A stretch of 64,000 bases of DNA from Streptomyces sp. CB01249. Its GTDB lineage: Bacteria; Actinomycetota; Actinomycetes; Streptomycetales; Streptomycetaceae. The notes beneath the pieces were generated by a model that saw only the letters and a list, made by a program, of their open reading frames with translations, was not told the origin of the DNA and searched no databases. Numbering within the stretch: position 1 is the first letter of the stretch; every line of letters begins with the position of its first letter. The position numbers and the translations under genes are program-made. Below are positions 46,799-55,285 of the stretch, piece after piece. The stretch spans positions 558,341 to 622,340 of the forward strand of contig NZ_LISW01000003.1 of assembly GCF_001905735.1 (NCBI RefSeq), given 5' to 3'.

Positions 46799-46849
46799 TG
46801 ATGCTGGGACGGATACATCCGTTCGAGGTCCGACGCATGGGGGAAGCCG

Positions 46850-47182
46850 ATGAAGTTCGACATGGGGTCCACGGTCCTGACGACGCTGCTCAAGCACTCG
46901 CAGGGCTCCAGCACCGATCTGGGCACGCTGATCCGGCAGTTGATCGCCGCGGCGGAGCCGCTGGAGGGCAAGTTCAACGGCGCGGGCAAGGTCGCGTTCG
47001 ACGACTTCAAGAACCGCTCCGACGAGATCACCGCGGCGCTCAACGCCTCGCTCTCCGGCATCCTGGGCGGCCAGCAGGGCATGGACGCGGCGTTCGGCTC
47101 GGGCGAGCAGGAGCAGGGCGAGAACGCCCGTACGCAGATGGCTTCGGCCAACTTCGACGCGGCCCGCTTCGGCGGCCGCTGA
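46850..47182 (+). CDS. ESX/WXG100-like small secreted protein
   Basis: A 110-residue helical protein of ESAT-6-like size with helix-turn-helix layout: LGTLIRQLIAAAEPLEGKFNGAGKVAFDDFKNRSDEITAALNASLSGILGGQQGMDAAF. The turn is GAGKVAFDDF rather than WxG. No signal peptide. Followed by a second small ESX-type protein 60 bp later; the two may form the heterodimer exported by EccC. ATG with GGGGAAGCC upstream. Confidence 0.8.
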   Translation: MKFDMGSTVLTTLLKHSQGSSTDLGTLIRQLIAAAEPLEGKFNGAGKVAFDDFKNRSDEITAALNASLSGILGGQQGMDAAFGSGEQEQGENARTQMASANFDAARFGGR

Positions 47183-47242
47183 GCCGGCACCACCGGCACC
47201 TTCGACGCATCCGTACACATTCCTGACGGGGAGACAAGAGTC

Positions 47243-47563
47243 ATGGCAGGACACGGCGGCAACACGGACCGGCGGTCGTACGACACCGGCGCATCGACCG
47301 AGGTGCAGGGCAGCCTCCAGACGGTGATCGCCCAGCTCGAACTGGTCATCACGGCCCGGGACGGCCAGGTCAAGGCCGCGATGGCCGACTTCACGGCGGA
47401 CGGCGTGGCGGACGACTACCACGGCAAGGAACTCCGCTGGCAGGCGACCTCGCAGGAGGTCAAGAACATCATCCACCTTCTCCGTTCCACGCTGGAGAAG
47501 AACGACGGCACGGCGCACCAGACCCTGGCCCGCGCCAAGGCGGCCGTCGACAACATCGGCTGA
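47243..47563 (+). CDS. ESAT-6-like small secreted protein
   Basis: A 106-residue predicted four-turn helical hairpin: VQGSLQTVIAQLELVITARDGQVKAAMADFTADGVADDYHGKELRWQATSQEVKNIIHLLRSTLEK. The turn carries DDYHGKELRW, where the W/G pair sits in the WxG region in a variant order. No signal peptide. Partner of the preceding gene and probable T7SS substrate. Confidence 0.82.
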   Translation: MAGHGGNTDRRSYDTGASTEVQGSLQTVIAQLELVITARDGQVKAAMADFTADGVADDYHGKELRWQATSQEVKNIIHLLRSTLEKNDGTAHQTLARAKAAVDNIG

Positions 47564-47590
47564 CGTTCACGACTCCGGGGGGGGCGGCCG

Positions 47591-48016
47591 GTGACGGCTT
47601 GGGACATCAAACCGCAGGGCGTACAGGGGCAGCTGAAGAAGGTCGGCACGCACGCCGGTGACCTGGAGAAGGCGCTGAACTCCATGGTCACCGCGATGTC
47701 GGAGGCGGCGACGCACGCGGGCACGGCGGTACCGGGCTCGGCGGCGTCGCTGCCGGTCGCCGGGCCGGTGGCGGTGGGGGCGGAGCCCCTGTCCCACCCC
47801 TCCCTCGGGCCGGTGGCCGCCGCGCTGGGCACGTACATCACGGAGCGGAAGCCGCAGCTGAAGTCGATGGCGGAGCGCATCCAGGCCGCCGTGCTGGGCG
47901 CCGCGACGGCGACGAGCGAGTACGTGGAGGGCGACCTCGACACGGCCAAGCGGGCCCAGGACGCCGCCAAGTCCGTCCGCCTGGACGTGCTCAAGGACAT
48001 ACGGGCGGGCAAGTGA
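47591..48016 (+). CDS. DUF6507-like protein of the T7SS locus
   Basis: A 141-residue, largely helical protein (WDIKPQGVQGQLKKVGTHAGDLEKALNSM, then LKSMAERIQAAVLGAATATSEYVEGDLDTAKRAQDAA). It looks like another small helical-bundle partner of the ESX type. GTG start at 47591. It overlaps the effector gene by 4 bp (GTGA) and is therefore likely its dedicated adaptor or chaperone. The DUF number is from memory. Confidence 0.7.
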   Translation: MTAWDIKPQGVQGQLKKVGTHAGDLEKALNSMVTAMSEAATHAGTAVPGSAASLPVAGPVAVGAEPLSHPSLGPVAAALGTYITERKPQLKSMAERIQAAVLGAATATSEYVEGDLDTAKRAQDAAKSVRLDVLKDIRAGK

Positions 48017-50700
48017 GCAAGAACGAGGCGGTCACCCCGTCCGGCATACCGGTCTTCACCGGCAACCTCGCCCTGCTGGACACCAGCGTGACCACGCTGA
48101 CGAAGAGCGCGGCGTCGACCGCCACGGCCGCCGGTGACGTCCACAGCAGCTTCGGCGGCCTCCAGGCGTTCTACAAGGCGCCGGAGGCCGACCAGCTCTT
48201 CGCGACCACGAAACCGGTCGCGGACCGGGGGACCTCCCTGAAGTCGGAGCTGGAGACGATCACGGCCGCGCTGGCCACGTACGCGTCCGACGCCTACCCA
48301 CTGGTCGAGAAGCTGAAGGAGCTCAAGCGCGAGGCCGAGGCGTTCGTCGTCCGGATCAAGGACGACGACAAGTGGCGCGAGGACGGGGACCTGGTCGAGG
48401 AGAACAACCGCCGCCACGACGAGATCGCCGAGACCTGGGCGGCGTTCCAGGCCGTGGAGCGGACCTGCCACGACAAGATCGTCGCCCTGGTCGGCGGCCC
48501 GGCGCTGAAGATCGACGACGGCTCCGGCAAGAAGGGCACGTACGGCTACGACGCCGAGACCCTCAAGCACGCCGAGGGCCTGCCCTGGGGCGATCCGGTC
48601 CAGGAGTCCAAGCCCTGGTGGCAACTCCACGAACATGCCTGGGACTTCGTCAAGGGCTTCTTCGTCGACGGCGTCTGGGGCACGATCAAGGGCCTGGGCA
48701 CCCTGGTCGGCACCGACGGCTGGGACTCCGCCAAGCAGGCGTGGTCGGGCCTGGGGAAGCTCGCCACCGGCCTGGCGATCTCCGGCACACCGCTGGCCGG
48801 CCTGTACTGGACCCTGCCGGACGACAAACTCCCCGCCTATCTGCGTGAGTCCCGTACGGCGATGAAGGAGACCGGCAAGGCGCTGCTGGCCTGGGACCAG
48901 TGGAGCGAGAACCCGTCCCGGGCCACGGGCGCGGTGGCGTTCAACGTCGTCACGACGATCTTCACCGGCGGCACGGGCGGCGCGGCCTCCGGCGCGGGAA
49001 AGGCGGCCGTCGCGGCGAAGGCCCTGTCCACGGTGGGCAAGGTGGGCCGGGTCGTGGACCCGATGACGTACGTCTTCAAGGGCGCGGGCATGGGCCTGAC
49101 GAAGATCGGCGACGGCCTGGCGGCGCTCAAGGGCCTGGGGCAGCTCGAGATACCCGCCCTCCCCGAGGGCGCGATCAGCCTCCCGGACGGCGCGTTCAAA
49201 CTCCCCGACGGCACCCTGCACCTGCCGGAGGGCGCGGCGGTCCCGGAGGCCGCGTTCGAGGTCCCGGCCAACTCCTTCAAGCTCCCGGCCGGCGCGGAGA
49301 TCCCCCCGGGAGCCCTGGACCTGGGCGACGGCGTGGTCCACCTCCCGGAGGGCATACACCCCCCTGAGGGCGCCCTCCGCATACCCGAAGGCTCCCTCAA
49401 ACTCCCCGACGGCACGACGGCCCTCCCGAAGGACGTCATCCCGGGCCTGGACGAGCACGGCAACCCGGTCTACCTGGACCGCCCGGGCAACGTCCTCGCG
49501 AAGGACGGCACCCTGCTCCAGCACAACTCGGCGGCCCGGCAGGAGGGTGCGGGGGTACGGGCTTCGGCCACGCCGGAGGAGGCACTGGTCGGGGCGGGAA
49601 GGTCGTCGGACCCGGCGACGCACCATGCGGGCGGCGGTGGAGGGCACACCGGCGACAGCGGCGTCCCCGGACCGACCCGCCATCCGTCCGGTCCGGGCTC
49701 CGGCAGCTCGCTCCCCTCGGGCCACGGGGGCGGCGGCCCGGGCTCCGGCTCCGGCGGGCCCTCGGGACCGACGCATCCCCGGGTGCCCCGTCCCGCCTTC
49801 ATGTCCGACGGCCCGAACCCGTACGGCAAACAGGGTTCGCTGACCCGGGAGCAGATCGAGGAGATCCAGGTCTATCGGGCGAACGAGGAGTCGGGGTACC
49901 GCGAGCACTACTACAGAAAGGACGGCACCCGCAGGGACACCGATGTCCTGGATGCGAGTGGATACGCACCTCCGCAGCTCACACAGCTGGTGGACAACGG
50001 TCCGTGGGTCCGCGCCAAGGACGCCCCCGCGCCGCCCAAACCCCGCTTCCTCGACCCCGACTACATCCGCGTGCGGGCGGACACGGTCACCAGTCGCGTA
50101 AGGCACAGAATTCTTGATGTCGCGGCCCAAAAACGATTCGCCGCCATCCAGCTCGACAACCTCATGGAGAAGTGGAAGGCGGAGGCCGGTAGCCTCCACA
50201 AAACCCACGACGACTTCGAGTCCGGCCAACTCCTGGAAGAGACGACCGACGCCTACAAGCAGACCCATACCAGCATGGGCAAGGCGGCCGAGGAGTTCGG
50301 GGAAGCAGCGGCCGAGCATCACTACATGGCGGAACGCCATCCGGACTTCAAACGGCAGGAACTGCGCGGCCCCGCGAATGGTAACGACCAGTTCGACCAG
50401 GTGTGGATACACGAAGACGGCCGCGTGGTCGTCATCGAGGCGAAGAGCAGCACAGGCACGGAGCTCGGCCAACGAACCCTTCCGGACGGTAAGAAGGTTT
50501 CCCAGGGAAGCAAGGAGTACTTCTTTGACATCCTCGAGAAAATGGACATGCGAAATGAAACAGCAGCGTCCGACGCCATAAGAAAAGCACTGGAGACCGG
50601 CGACCTAGAATACGTTGTAGTCAAGGGGGAGAAAAATTCGGGCCGGTACACTGGTTACCGGTATCGGCGGTTCGACATCAGCAAGGGGACCCTTTCATGA
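48013..50700 (+). CDS. T7SS polymorphic effector with C-terminal PD-(D/E)XK nuclease domain
   Basis: An 895-residue modular protein. About 1-300 is helical, without signal peptide, resembling ESX/LXG-type export domains. A hydrophobic Gly/Ala-rich stretch (about 310-355) follows. Residues about 379-476 hold tandem short repeats of the type LPEGA/LPDG. About 520-595 is a Gly/Ser/Pro linker. The C-terminal region (about 600-895) carries Asp795 in QFDQVW and EAK (Glu809, Lys811) in VVVIEAKSS, with QGSKEYFFDIL after it: a PD-(D/E)XK nuclease signature. Base composition falls in the last 150 bp. It overlaps the Imm49 gene by 4 bp, marking it as toxin with cognate immunity. Confidence 0.85.
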   Translation: MSKNEAVTPSGIPVFTGNLALLDTSVTTLTKSAASTATAAGDVHSSFGGLQAFYKAPEADQLFATTKPVADRGTSLKSELETITAALATYASDAYPLVEKLKELKREAEAFVVRIKDDDKWREDGDLVEENNRRHDEIAETWAAFQAVERTCHDKIVALVGGPALKIDDGSGKKGTYGYDAETLKHAEGLPWGDPVQESKPWWQLHEHAWDFVKGFFVDGVWGTIKGLGTLVGTDGWDSAKQAWSGLGKLATGLAISGTPLAGLYWTLPDDKLPAYLRESRTAMKETGKALLAWDQWSENPSRATGAVAFNVVTTIFTGGTGGAASGAGKAAVAAKALSTVGKVGRVVDPMTYVFKGAGMGLTKIGDGLAALKGLGQLEIPALPEGAISLPDGAFKLPDGTLHLPEGAAVPEAAFEVPANSFKLPAGAEIPPGALDLGDGVVHLPEGIHPPEGALRIPEGSLKLPDGTTALPKDVIPGLDEHGNPVYLDRPGNVLAKDGTLLQHNSAARQEGAGVRASATPEEALVGAGRSSDPATHHAGGGGGHTGDSGVPGPTRHPSGPGSGSSLPSGHGGGGPGSGSGGPSGPTHPRVPRPAFMSDGPNPYGKQGSLTREQIEEIQVYRANEESGYREHYYRKDGTRRDTDVLDASGYAPPQLTQLVDNGPWVRAKDAPAPPKPRFLDPDYIRVRADTVTSRVRHRILDVAAQKRFAAIQLDNLMEKWKAEAGSLHKTHDDFESGQLLEETTDAYKQTHTSMGKAAEEFGEAAAEHHYMAERHPDFKRQELRGPANGNDQFDQVWIHEDGRVVVIEAKSSTGTELGQRTLPDGKKVSQGSKEYFFDILEKMDMRNETAASDAIRKALETGDLEYVVVKGEKNSGRYTGYRYRRFDISKGTLS

Positions 50701-51560
50701 CGGTAGCTATTACCCGCCACGACCTCCAGAGAGGAGCCGAAGCGGAGACACTGGCCAACCGGCTGAGCGAGCGCCTGGTCCGGGACATCGACAAGCTGGA
50801 CGCGTCGACAGCCCTGATCGACCTCACGTGCAGGTCCTCCCTTCTGGCCTTCCGTGCCCGCTGTGCCATCGATCCGCGAGCCTCCAAGGTGGAGACGTGG
50901 GAAGCGACCGTCAACGCTATGCAGGTCACTTCGGCCCTGTTCGCCGCGAGCGCGGTGAACGAAGGAACCGTCGAGTGCCGCATCAACAGGAAGCTGCGGA
51001 CCATCCCCGCCGCCGGGCCGCTGTCCACGGCCGACGCGGGCAACTGGCTGTCCGGCTTCTGGCTGGCCGTCATCTGCCGTGACCAGGAACGGATGACGCA
51101 GCTCAGCGAGATTCCTCTGGAGCGGCTGCGGTCACCTCAGGGGCAGTACGACGAATACATCTACCACTGGGTCGACACCCTCCAGACCTGGTGGCTCCGC
51201 GGCCCCGACCTCGCCGACAAACTCATCGCCACCATCGAGGCATCCGACCCGGCCGTCGCACAGATCACCCCCCGAGACCTCATGGACGGCACCCTCTACC
51301 CACCCATCAACCTCTTCTACCACTACGTCCGCCAAGACCGAGACGGCTTCTCCCCCGCCCTCACCGAGGCACTCAAGCTCCACAAGGCGTACTGGACCCT
51401 CAACGAGGACCGGGCCACGGACATCAACGGCTCCATCGCCCTCGGCCCCCTTGCCATCGCCTGCCTCGCCTACGACGCCGACTTCCCCCTCGACATCGAA
51501 TCCGACTACCTCCCCAAGCACCTCCTCCAGCGCACCTGGATCGGCGAATTCCCCACCTGA
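50697..51560 (+). CDS. Imm49 family immunity protein, copy 1 (cognate to the effector)
   Basis: A 287-residue all-helical protein of the immunity 49 family. Conserved blocks: KVETWEATVNAMQVTSALFAA (about 63-83), WLSGFWLAVICRDQERMTQL, YDEYIYHWVDTLQTWW, LYPPINLFYHY and the C-terminal DYLPKHLLQRTWIGEF. The ATG overlaps the toxin stop as ATGA, the tightest coupling in the array, so it is the likely cognate antidote of the nuclease tip. It is most similar to copy 6 at 57665. Confidence 0.9.
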   Translation: MTVAITRHDLQRGAEAETLANRLSERLVRDIDKLDASTALIDLTCRSSLLAFRARCAIDPRASKVETWEATVNAMQVTSALFAASAVNEGTVECRINRKLRTIPAAGPLSTADAGNWLSGFWLAVICRDQERMTQLSEIPLERLRSPQGQYDEYIYHWVDTLQTWWLRGPDLADKLIATIEASDPAVAQITPRDLMDGTLYPPINLFYHYVRQDRDGFSPALTEALKLHKAYWTLNEDRATDINGSIALGPLAIACLAYDADFPLDIESDYLPKHLLQRTWIGEFPT

Positions 51561-51615
51561 GCCCTCACCCGACCCGCAGCGCATCCGACGGACGCACCGT
51601 TCGTCTCGATACGCC

Positions 51616-51648
51616 AGTCAGAAGTTCGACGTCAGGAAACCTTCGTGA
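51616..51648 (+). pseudogene. Remnant of an effector C-terminal tail before Imm49 copy 2
   Basis: Ending exactly on a TGA that overlaps the next start (GTGA), the frame reads SQKFDVRKPS. The intact effector ends RRFDISKGTLS with the same stop overlap. The match is short but the position and geometry are the same, so it is probably the last codons of a lost toxin tip. Confidence 0.5.
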
Positions 51649-52508
51649 CCGTGACCATCCCTCGCCATGGCGGGCCCGGGCCCGACGATGAAGGCTTTGC
51701 ACGATCCCTGACCGAGGAGACCATCGAGGAGATCTCCTCGATCGAGCAGTCGCCACATATGCTCGACGCCCTGTGGAACTCCGTCCGCACATGCGTGAGC
51801 GCCCGGTCGACAGTGGACCCCACGTGCTCGGGCATCGAAACCTGGGAAGCCGTGGTCAACGCCATGCAAGTGGGATCGGCGATCTTCCGCGCCGCCACTG
51901 CCACGGGTGACACCTTCGAGTCCCGTATCCACCACGAGATGCGCACGCTCCCTGTCACCGGCCCCAGGGCCTACACCAGCGCACCCTCGTGGATCGATGC
52001 CTTCTACTTCGCCCTCATCTGCCGCGACCAGCAACGGCTGACCGAACTATGCGAAGTACCCATGGCCGTGCTGCGCGATTCAGGCGCACAGCACGACGAA
52101 TACCTCTACCACTGGGTAGCAACGTTGCAGGCGTATTGGTCACGTCAGCAACCCGCCATGGTCGAGGCCCTTACCGCAGCCTTCCGGACCTCCCACCCGG
52201 ACATGACCGAAATCGCCCCGCGAGACTGGCTGCAGAACATCTCGTACCCGCCGATCAATCTCTTCTACCGGTTCATCAAGCATGACCATGCCGGTTTCAA
52301 CGCTGCCCTGATCGAATCCCTTGAACTCCACAAGAGCTACTGGACAAACAACGAGGACCGCGAGGAGGACACCGAGGGCCTGTGGGCCATCGGGCCACTC
52401 GCCATGACATGCCTCGCCTACGACGGCAATTTCCCCGTCGACGTCGAATCCGAATACCTCCCCCAGCATCTCCTCCAGCGCACCTGGATCGGGGAATTCC
52501 CCGCCTAG
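51645..52508 (+). CDS. Imm49 family immunity protein, copy 2
   Basis: A 287-residue paralogue. Family blocks are intact (GIETWEAVVNAMQVGSAIF, SWIDAFYFALICRDQQRLTEL, HDEYLYHWVATLQAYW, SYPPINLFYRF, EYLPQHLLQRTWIGEF). The N-terminal 60 residues differ strongly from copy 1. The GTG start overlaps a remnant toxin stop. Its 5' half was copied again to give the decayed unit at 53400-53916. GC is lower than the surrounding core. Confidence 0.88.
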   Translation: MTVTIPRHGGPGPDDEGFARSLTEETIEEISSIEQSPHMLDALWNSVRTCVSARSTVDPTCSGIETWEAVVNAMQVGSAIFRAATATGDTFESRIHHEMRTLPVTGPRAYTSAPSWIDAFYFALICRDQQRLTELCEVPMAVLRDSGAQHDEYLYHWVATLQAYWSRQQPAMVEALTAAFRTSHPDMTEIAPRDWLQNISYPPINLFYRFIKHDHAGFNAALIESLELHKSYWTNNEDREEDTEGLWAIGPLAMTCLAYDGNFPVDVESEYLPQHLLQRTWIGEFPA

Positions 52509-52525
52509 CCAGAGAAGAGAGATCA

Positions 52526-53395
52526 GTGGTCATGCGAGTCCCCCGCCACAACTTCCCAGTAGCGGCGACCCAGGAGGACATGGCTTCGCTCACCGAGAGC
52601 ACCCATCGGGTCCTCGATCGGCTTGAGGTATCGGAGATTTCCCGGGCCCGGGCCCTTGAATGCTGCTTGACCATGGCCTTGTCACACTGTTCCGGTGACC
52701 CCCGGAGCGAGAAGTTCGAGACCTGGGAGGCGTGGGTCACCGCCATGCAGGTCGGCTCCGCGCTGTTCGATTCGGCCGCTGCGACAGAAGGATTGGTGTC
52801 CTGTCGCATCGGGATCGCCGATGAGGTGAAGCGACTCCCTGCAACGGGACCAACCCCGTACTCACACGCCGGCGCATGGCTCACTTCGGTCTATCTGGCG
52901 ACGATCTGCCGCGAGGAGGAGCGCCTCAACCGACTCATGCGGGTGCCCGTTTCACTCCTTCGCGAATCCGGCGCAGTGTTCGACGAGTACGTCTACGAAT
53001 GGGTTGAAGCCGTCCAGGGTTACTGGGCTCGTCGCTCAAGCGATATGTGGAGCAGTCTGGCTGCCGCCATCCGCCATGCCACCCCCGAGCCCGCCCAGAT
53101 CGCCGACAAGGAATCGCTACTGAAGATTTTTTACCCGCCACTTGAGCTGTTCCAGCTCTACAACCGTGGCGAGGCTGAAAAGTTCAACTCATCACTGAGC
53201 GAGTTTCTGAACTGGCACCGGCAGTACTGGGCTGGAGACGAGGCGCGATCTTTGAACACCGACGGCTTGGTCGCTCTCGCTCCGCTCGCCATCGCATGCA
53301 TGGCCTTCGACAATGGCTTCACGCTCGAAGTCGAATCCGACTACCTCCCCAAGCACCTCCTCCAGCGCACCTGGATCGGCGAATTCGCCACCTGA
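52526..53395 (+). CDS. Imm49 family immunity protein, copy 3
   Basis: About 289 residues. Start GTG at 52526 (VVMRVPRHNF) aligns with the xRH motif at residue 7-8 of the other copies; ATG at 52532 is the alternative. The middle is divergent (FETWEAWVTAMQVGSALF, WLTSVYLATICREEERLNRLM, FDEYVYEWVEAVQGYW), while the last 60 bp are nearly identical to copies 1, 4 and 6, pointing to conversion. Lies 17 bp after copy 2. Confidence 0.87.
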   Translation: MVMRVPRHNFPVAATQEDMASLTESTHRVLDRLEVSEISRARALECCLTMALSHCSGDPRSEKFETWEAWVTAMQVGSALFDSAAATEGLVSCRIGIADEVKRLPATGPTPYSHAGAWLTSVYLATICREEERLNRLMRVPVSLLRESGAVFDEYVYEWVEAVQGYWARRSSDMWSSLAAAIRHATPEPAQIADKESLLKIFYPPLELFQLYNRGEAEKFNSSLSEFLNWHRQYWAGDEARSLNTDGLVALAPLAIACMAFDNGFTLEVESDYLPKHLLQRTWIGEFAT

Positions 53396-53399
53396 GGAT

Positions 53400-53916
53400 T
53401 CCCCCGACGCGCAGCGCATCCCGACGGGTGCACCGTTCGCCCCGATACTCAGCGACGAAGGCCTCGCACGATCCTTGGCCCATGAGACCAGCCGCCACGC
53501 ATCCCTGTGGAACTCCGTACGGACGTGCGTCAGCGCCCGTTCGACGGTCAACCCCGCGTGCTCAGGCATCGAGATCCGGGAAGCCGTGGTGAACGCCGCG
53601 CAAGTGGGGCCGGGCGATCTTCCGCGCCACCACCGCCATGGGCGACACCTTCGAGTGCCGCACCCATCACGAGGTGCGCACGCGCTCTGTCACCGGCCCC
53701 AGGACCTACACCAACGCACCCTCTTGGATCGATGCCCCCCACTTCGCCCTCATCTGCCGCGACCAGCAACGGCTGACCGAACTGTGCGAAGTACCCATGG
53801 CCGTGCTGCGCGGCTCAGGCGCACAGCACGGCGACCGGACTTCAGACGCCCTACGAAATTACCTCATCCAGGCTCGGGTAATATCCACAGAATACGACCC
53901 CGCCCCGAAGAAGTAG
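53400..53916 (+). pseudogene. Decayed Imm49 copy (frameshifted and truncated)
   Basis: The spacer and first half of Imm49 copy 2 recur here. Relative to copy 2 the start codon region is deleted (about 53448), about 36 bp are missing near 53495, one G is gained around 53612-53614 (frameshift from VVNAAQVG to the frame of MGDTFECRTHHEVRT), and homology stops at 53832 (SGAQH). What remains cannot make an immunity protein. The tail after 53832 is unrelated. Confidence 0.85.
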
Positions 53917-53938
53917 CTCCACCCGAAAGGGAAGCATA

Positions 53939-54400
53939 ATGGAAAAGGGTGAAGCCACGAACCCCGACCTCAAACGCTGGACCGAGGAGGGGCGCCTCAC
54001 AATTATCGATGTCGCCGACATGCTCGGAGTACCGCCGGAGATCTACACGAGCGACCCATTGAATTTGGCGCCTGCTTTGCAGAACCACACATCAAGGCTA
54101 CCCTTTCACGAGTTCGAACAATCGGACTGGATCACTCTTCAGACGGACCTCATGGCTTACGTGGCCGACTTCTTGATCCAGCGCCACGGAGCAAAATGGG
54201 CCGCGGTCCCTGACTCCACGACACCACGCGGCTACCGATATGCAATCGAAGCGACCGGCCGGGACGGAAGAACCCGGACGGCGGATCCGACCGAAATCGT
54301 TCGAGAAGAGCTAAAGAATTCTCCTATCGATATCATCAGGATGCTCGCAAGCGCGGAGCTCACATTGCATTTGACACGACAGGTGAACGAGGAAAGCTAG
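53939..54400 (+). CDS. Unknown small protein X1 in the immunity array
   Basis: A 153-residue soluble protein with markedly lower GC than the core. It shares a block with the protein at 55282: LQNxxxRLPxxEFEQSDWITL, then YR..IEATG.DG and a final A.A.L.LHLT. An HTH-like IIDVADMLGVPPEIY segment sits near the N-terminus. ATG at 53939 with AAAGGGAAGCATA upstream. Unrecognised family; candidate new immunity or accessory protein. Confidence 0.75.
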   Translation: MEKGEATNPDLKRWTEEGRLTIIDVADMLGVPPEIYTSDPLNLAPALQNHTSRLPFHEFEQSDWITLQTDLMAYVADFLIQRHGAKWAAVPDSTTPRGYRYAIEATGRDGRTRTADPTEIVREELKNSPIDIIRMLASAELTLHLTRQVNEES

Positions 54401-54409
54401 CCTCATCCA

Positions 54410-55285
54410 ATGACTCGAGTCGAGGGTGTACTTATGGACACCGGCACAACCGTAGCCCGCTGGACCTGGGGACGTAACAACGACAGCGGCGACGACCTGG
54501 CGCTGTGCTTGCGTGATGCGTTGGCCGCGCACTCCGTCCTCGCTGCACATGGACGCGCTACCGCCGAGGCCCAGGTGCGCCTGTCCATCGCAGAGCGGGG
54601 TAAGCCGCAGAACTCATTGTTCCGGGGCGAGTTGAGAACGTCCGATGATTCGGGGCGCTTCGGCGAGACGGTCACAGCCCACCTGGCCGGCCGCGCGGCC
54701 GGCCCTGTTGACGCCGGCATTCGATGTGACGGGATGCTCGCGTCGGCCGAAGGAGACACGCTCCAGTGCGGCCTGTTCGAGCTCAGGGCCTCGGCGTACG
54801 CCGGCTTCGTGTCCGTGGAACTGGTGACGCTCCACGACTCCTGGATGCCGTACGACCTCAAGGGGCGTGCCCAGGGCACCGGCTGTCCGGTGAATGCGGC
54901 GCGCCTGGCCGCCACCCTGCCCGCAGTCGCGGCCACTTCCGAGATTCCCCGTCGGTATGACGAATTCACTCATGCCTCGGGCTTCGGCCGCATCGGCTAC
55001 AAGCGCACGGCGGAAGACGAAGTCCAGTACGTGCCCGTGCTGGATGGGCACGGGGTGCTGGGATACCTCTGGGCCTCCGCCGCGGAGAACGCTGCAAGCT
55101 TCGAGCCGAAGGATGTCGGCGACGACGAGACGTACCACGCTGGACTCCATTGGCTCGACCTCCTGCACACCGCACACGAGCAGGGCCTCGCACCATCCGA
55201 AGCCCTGCAGCAACTCACCGACGGGGACCACGCCCCCGGCCGCATGCGCCTCGGCGCCCTCAGGGAACTGGCCGCCGACCTGTGA
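54410..55285 (+). CDS. Unknown protein Y in the immunity array
   Basis: A 291-residue protein (or 283 from ATG 54434, MDTGTTVARWTWG). It is beta-rich in the first half (CGLFELRASAYAGFVSVELVTLHDSWMPYDLKG) and helical in the second (LHWLDLLHTAHEQGLAPSEALQQL). No signal peptide, no TM. It overlaps the following gene by 4 bp and follows X1 by 9 bp, so X1-Y-X2 form a unit. Family not recognised. Confidence 0.75.
   Translation: MTRVEGVLMDTGTTVARWTWGRNNDSGDDLALCLRDALAAHSVLAAHGRATAEAQVRLSIAERGKPQNSLFRGELRTSDDSGRFGETVTAHLAGRAAGPVDAGIRCDGMLASAEGDTLQCGLFELRASAYAGFVSVELVTLHDSWMPYDLKGRAQGTGCPVNAARLAATLPAVAATSEIPRRYDEFTHASGFGRIGYKRTAEDEVQYVPVLDGHGVLGYLWASAAENAASFEPKDVGDDETYHAGLHWLDLLHTAHEQGLAPSEALQQLTDGDHAPGRMRLGALRELAADL

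Noticed and set aside
42381..46838. A 1485-residue frame antisense to eccC
   Set aside because: Same cause; the plus strand encodes three P-loops and TM helices, the antisense frame has none.
52140..52469. Minus-strand genes within the Imm49 array
   Set aside because: Shadows of plus-strand genes; the plus-strand products align to each other and the minus frames do not.
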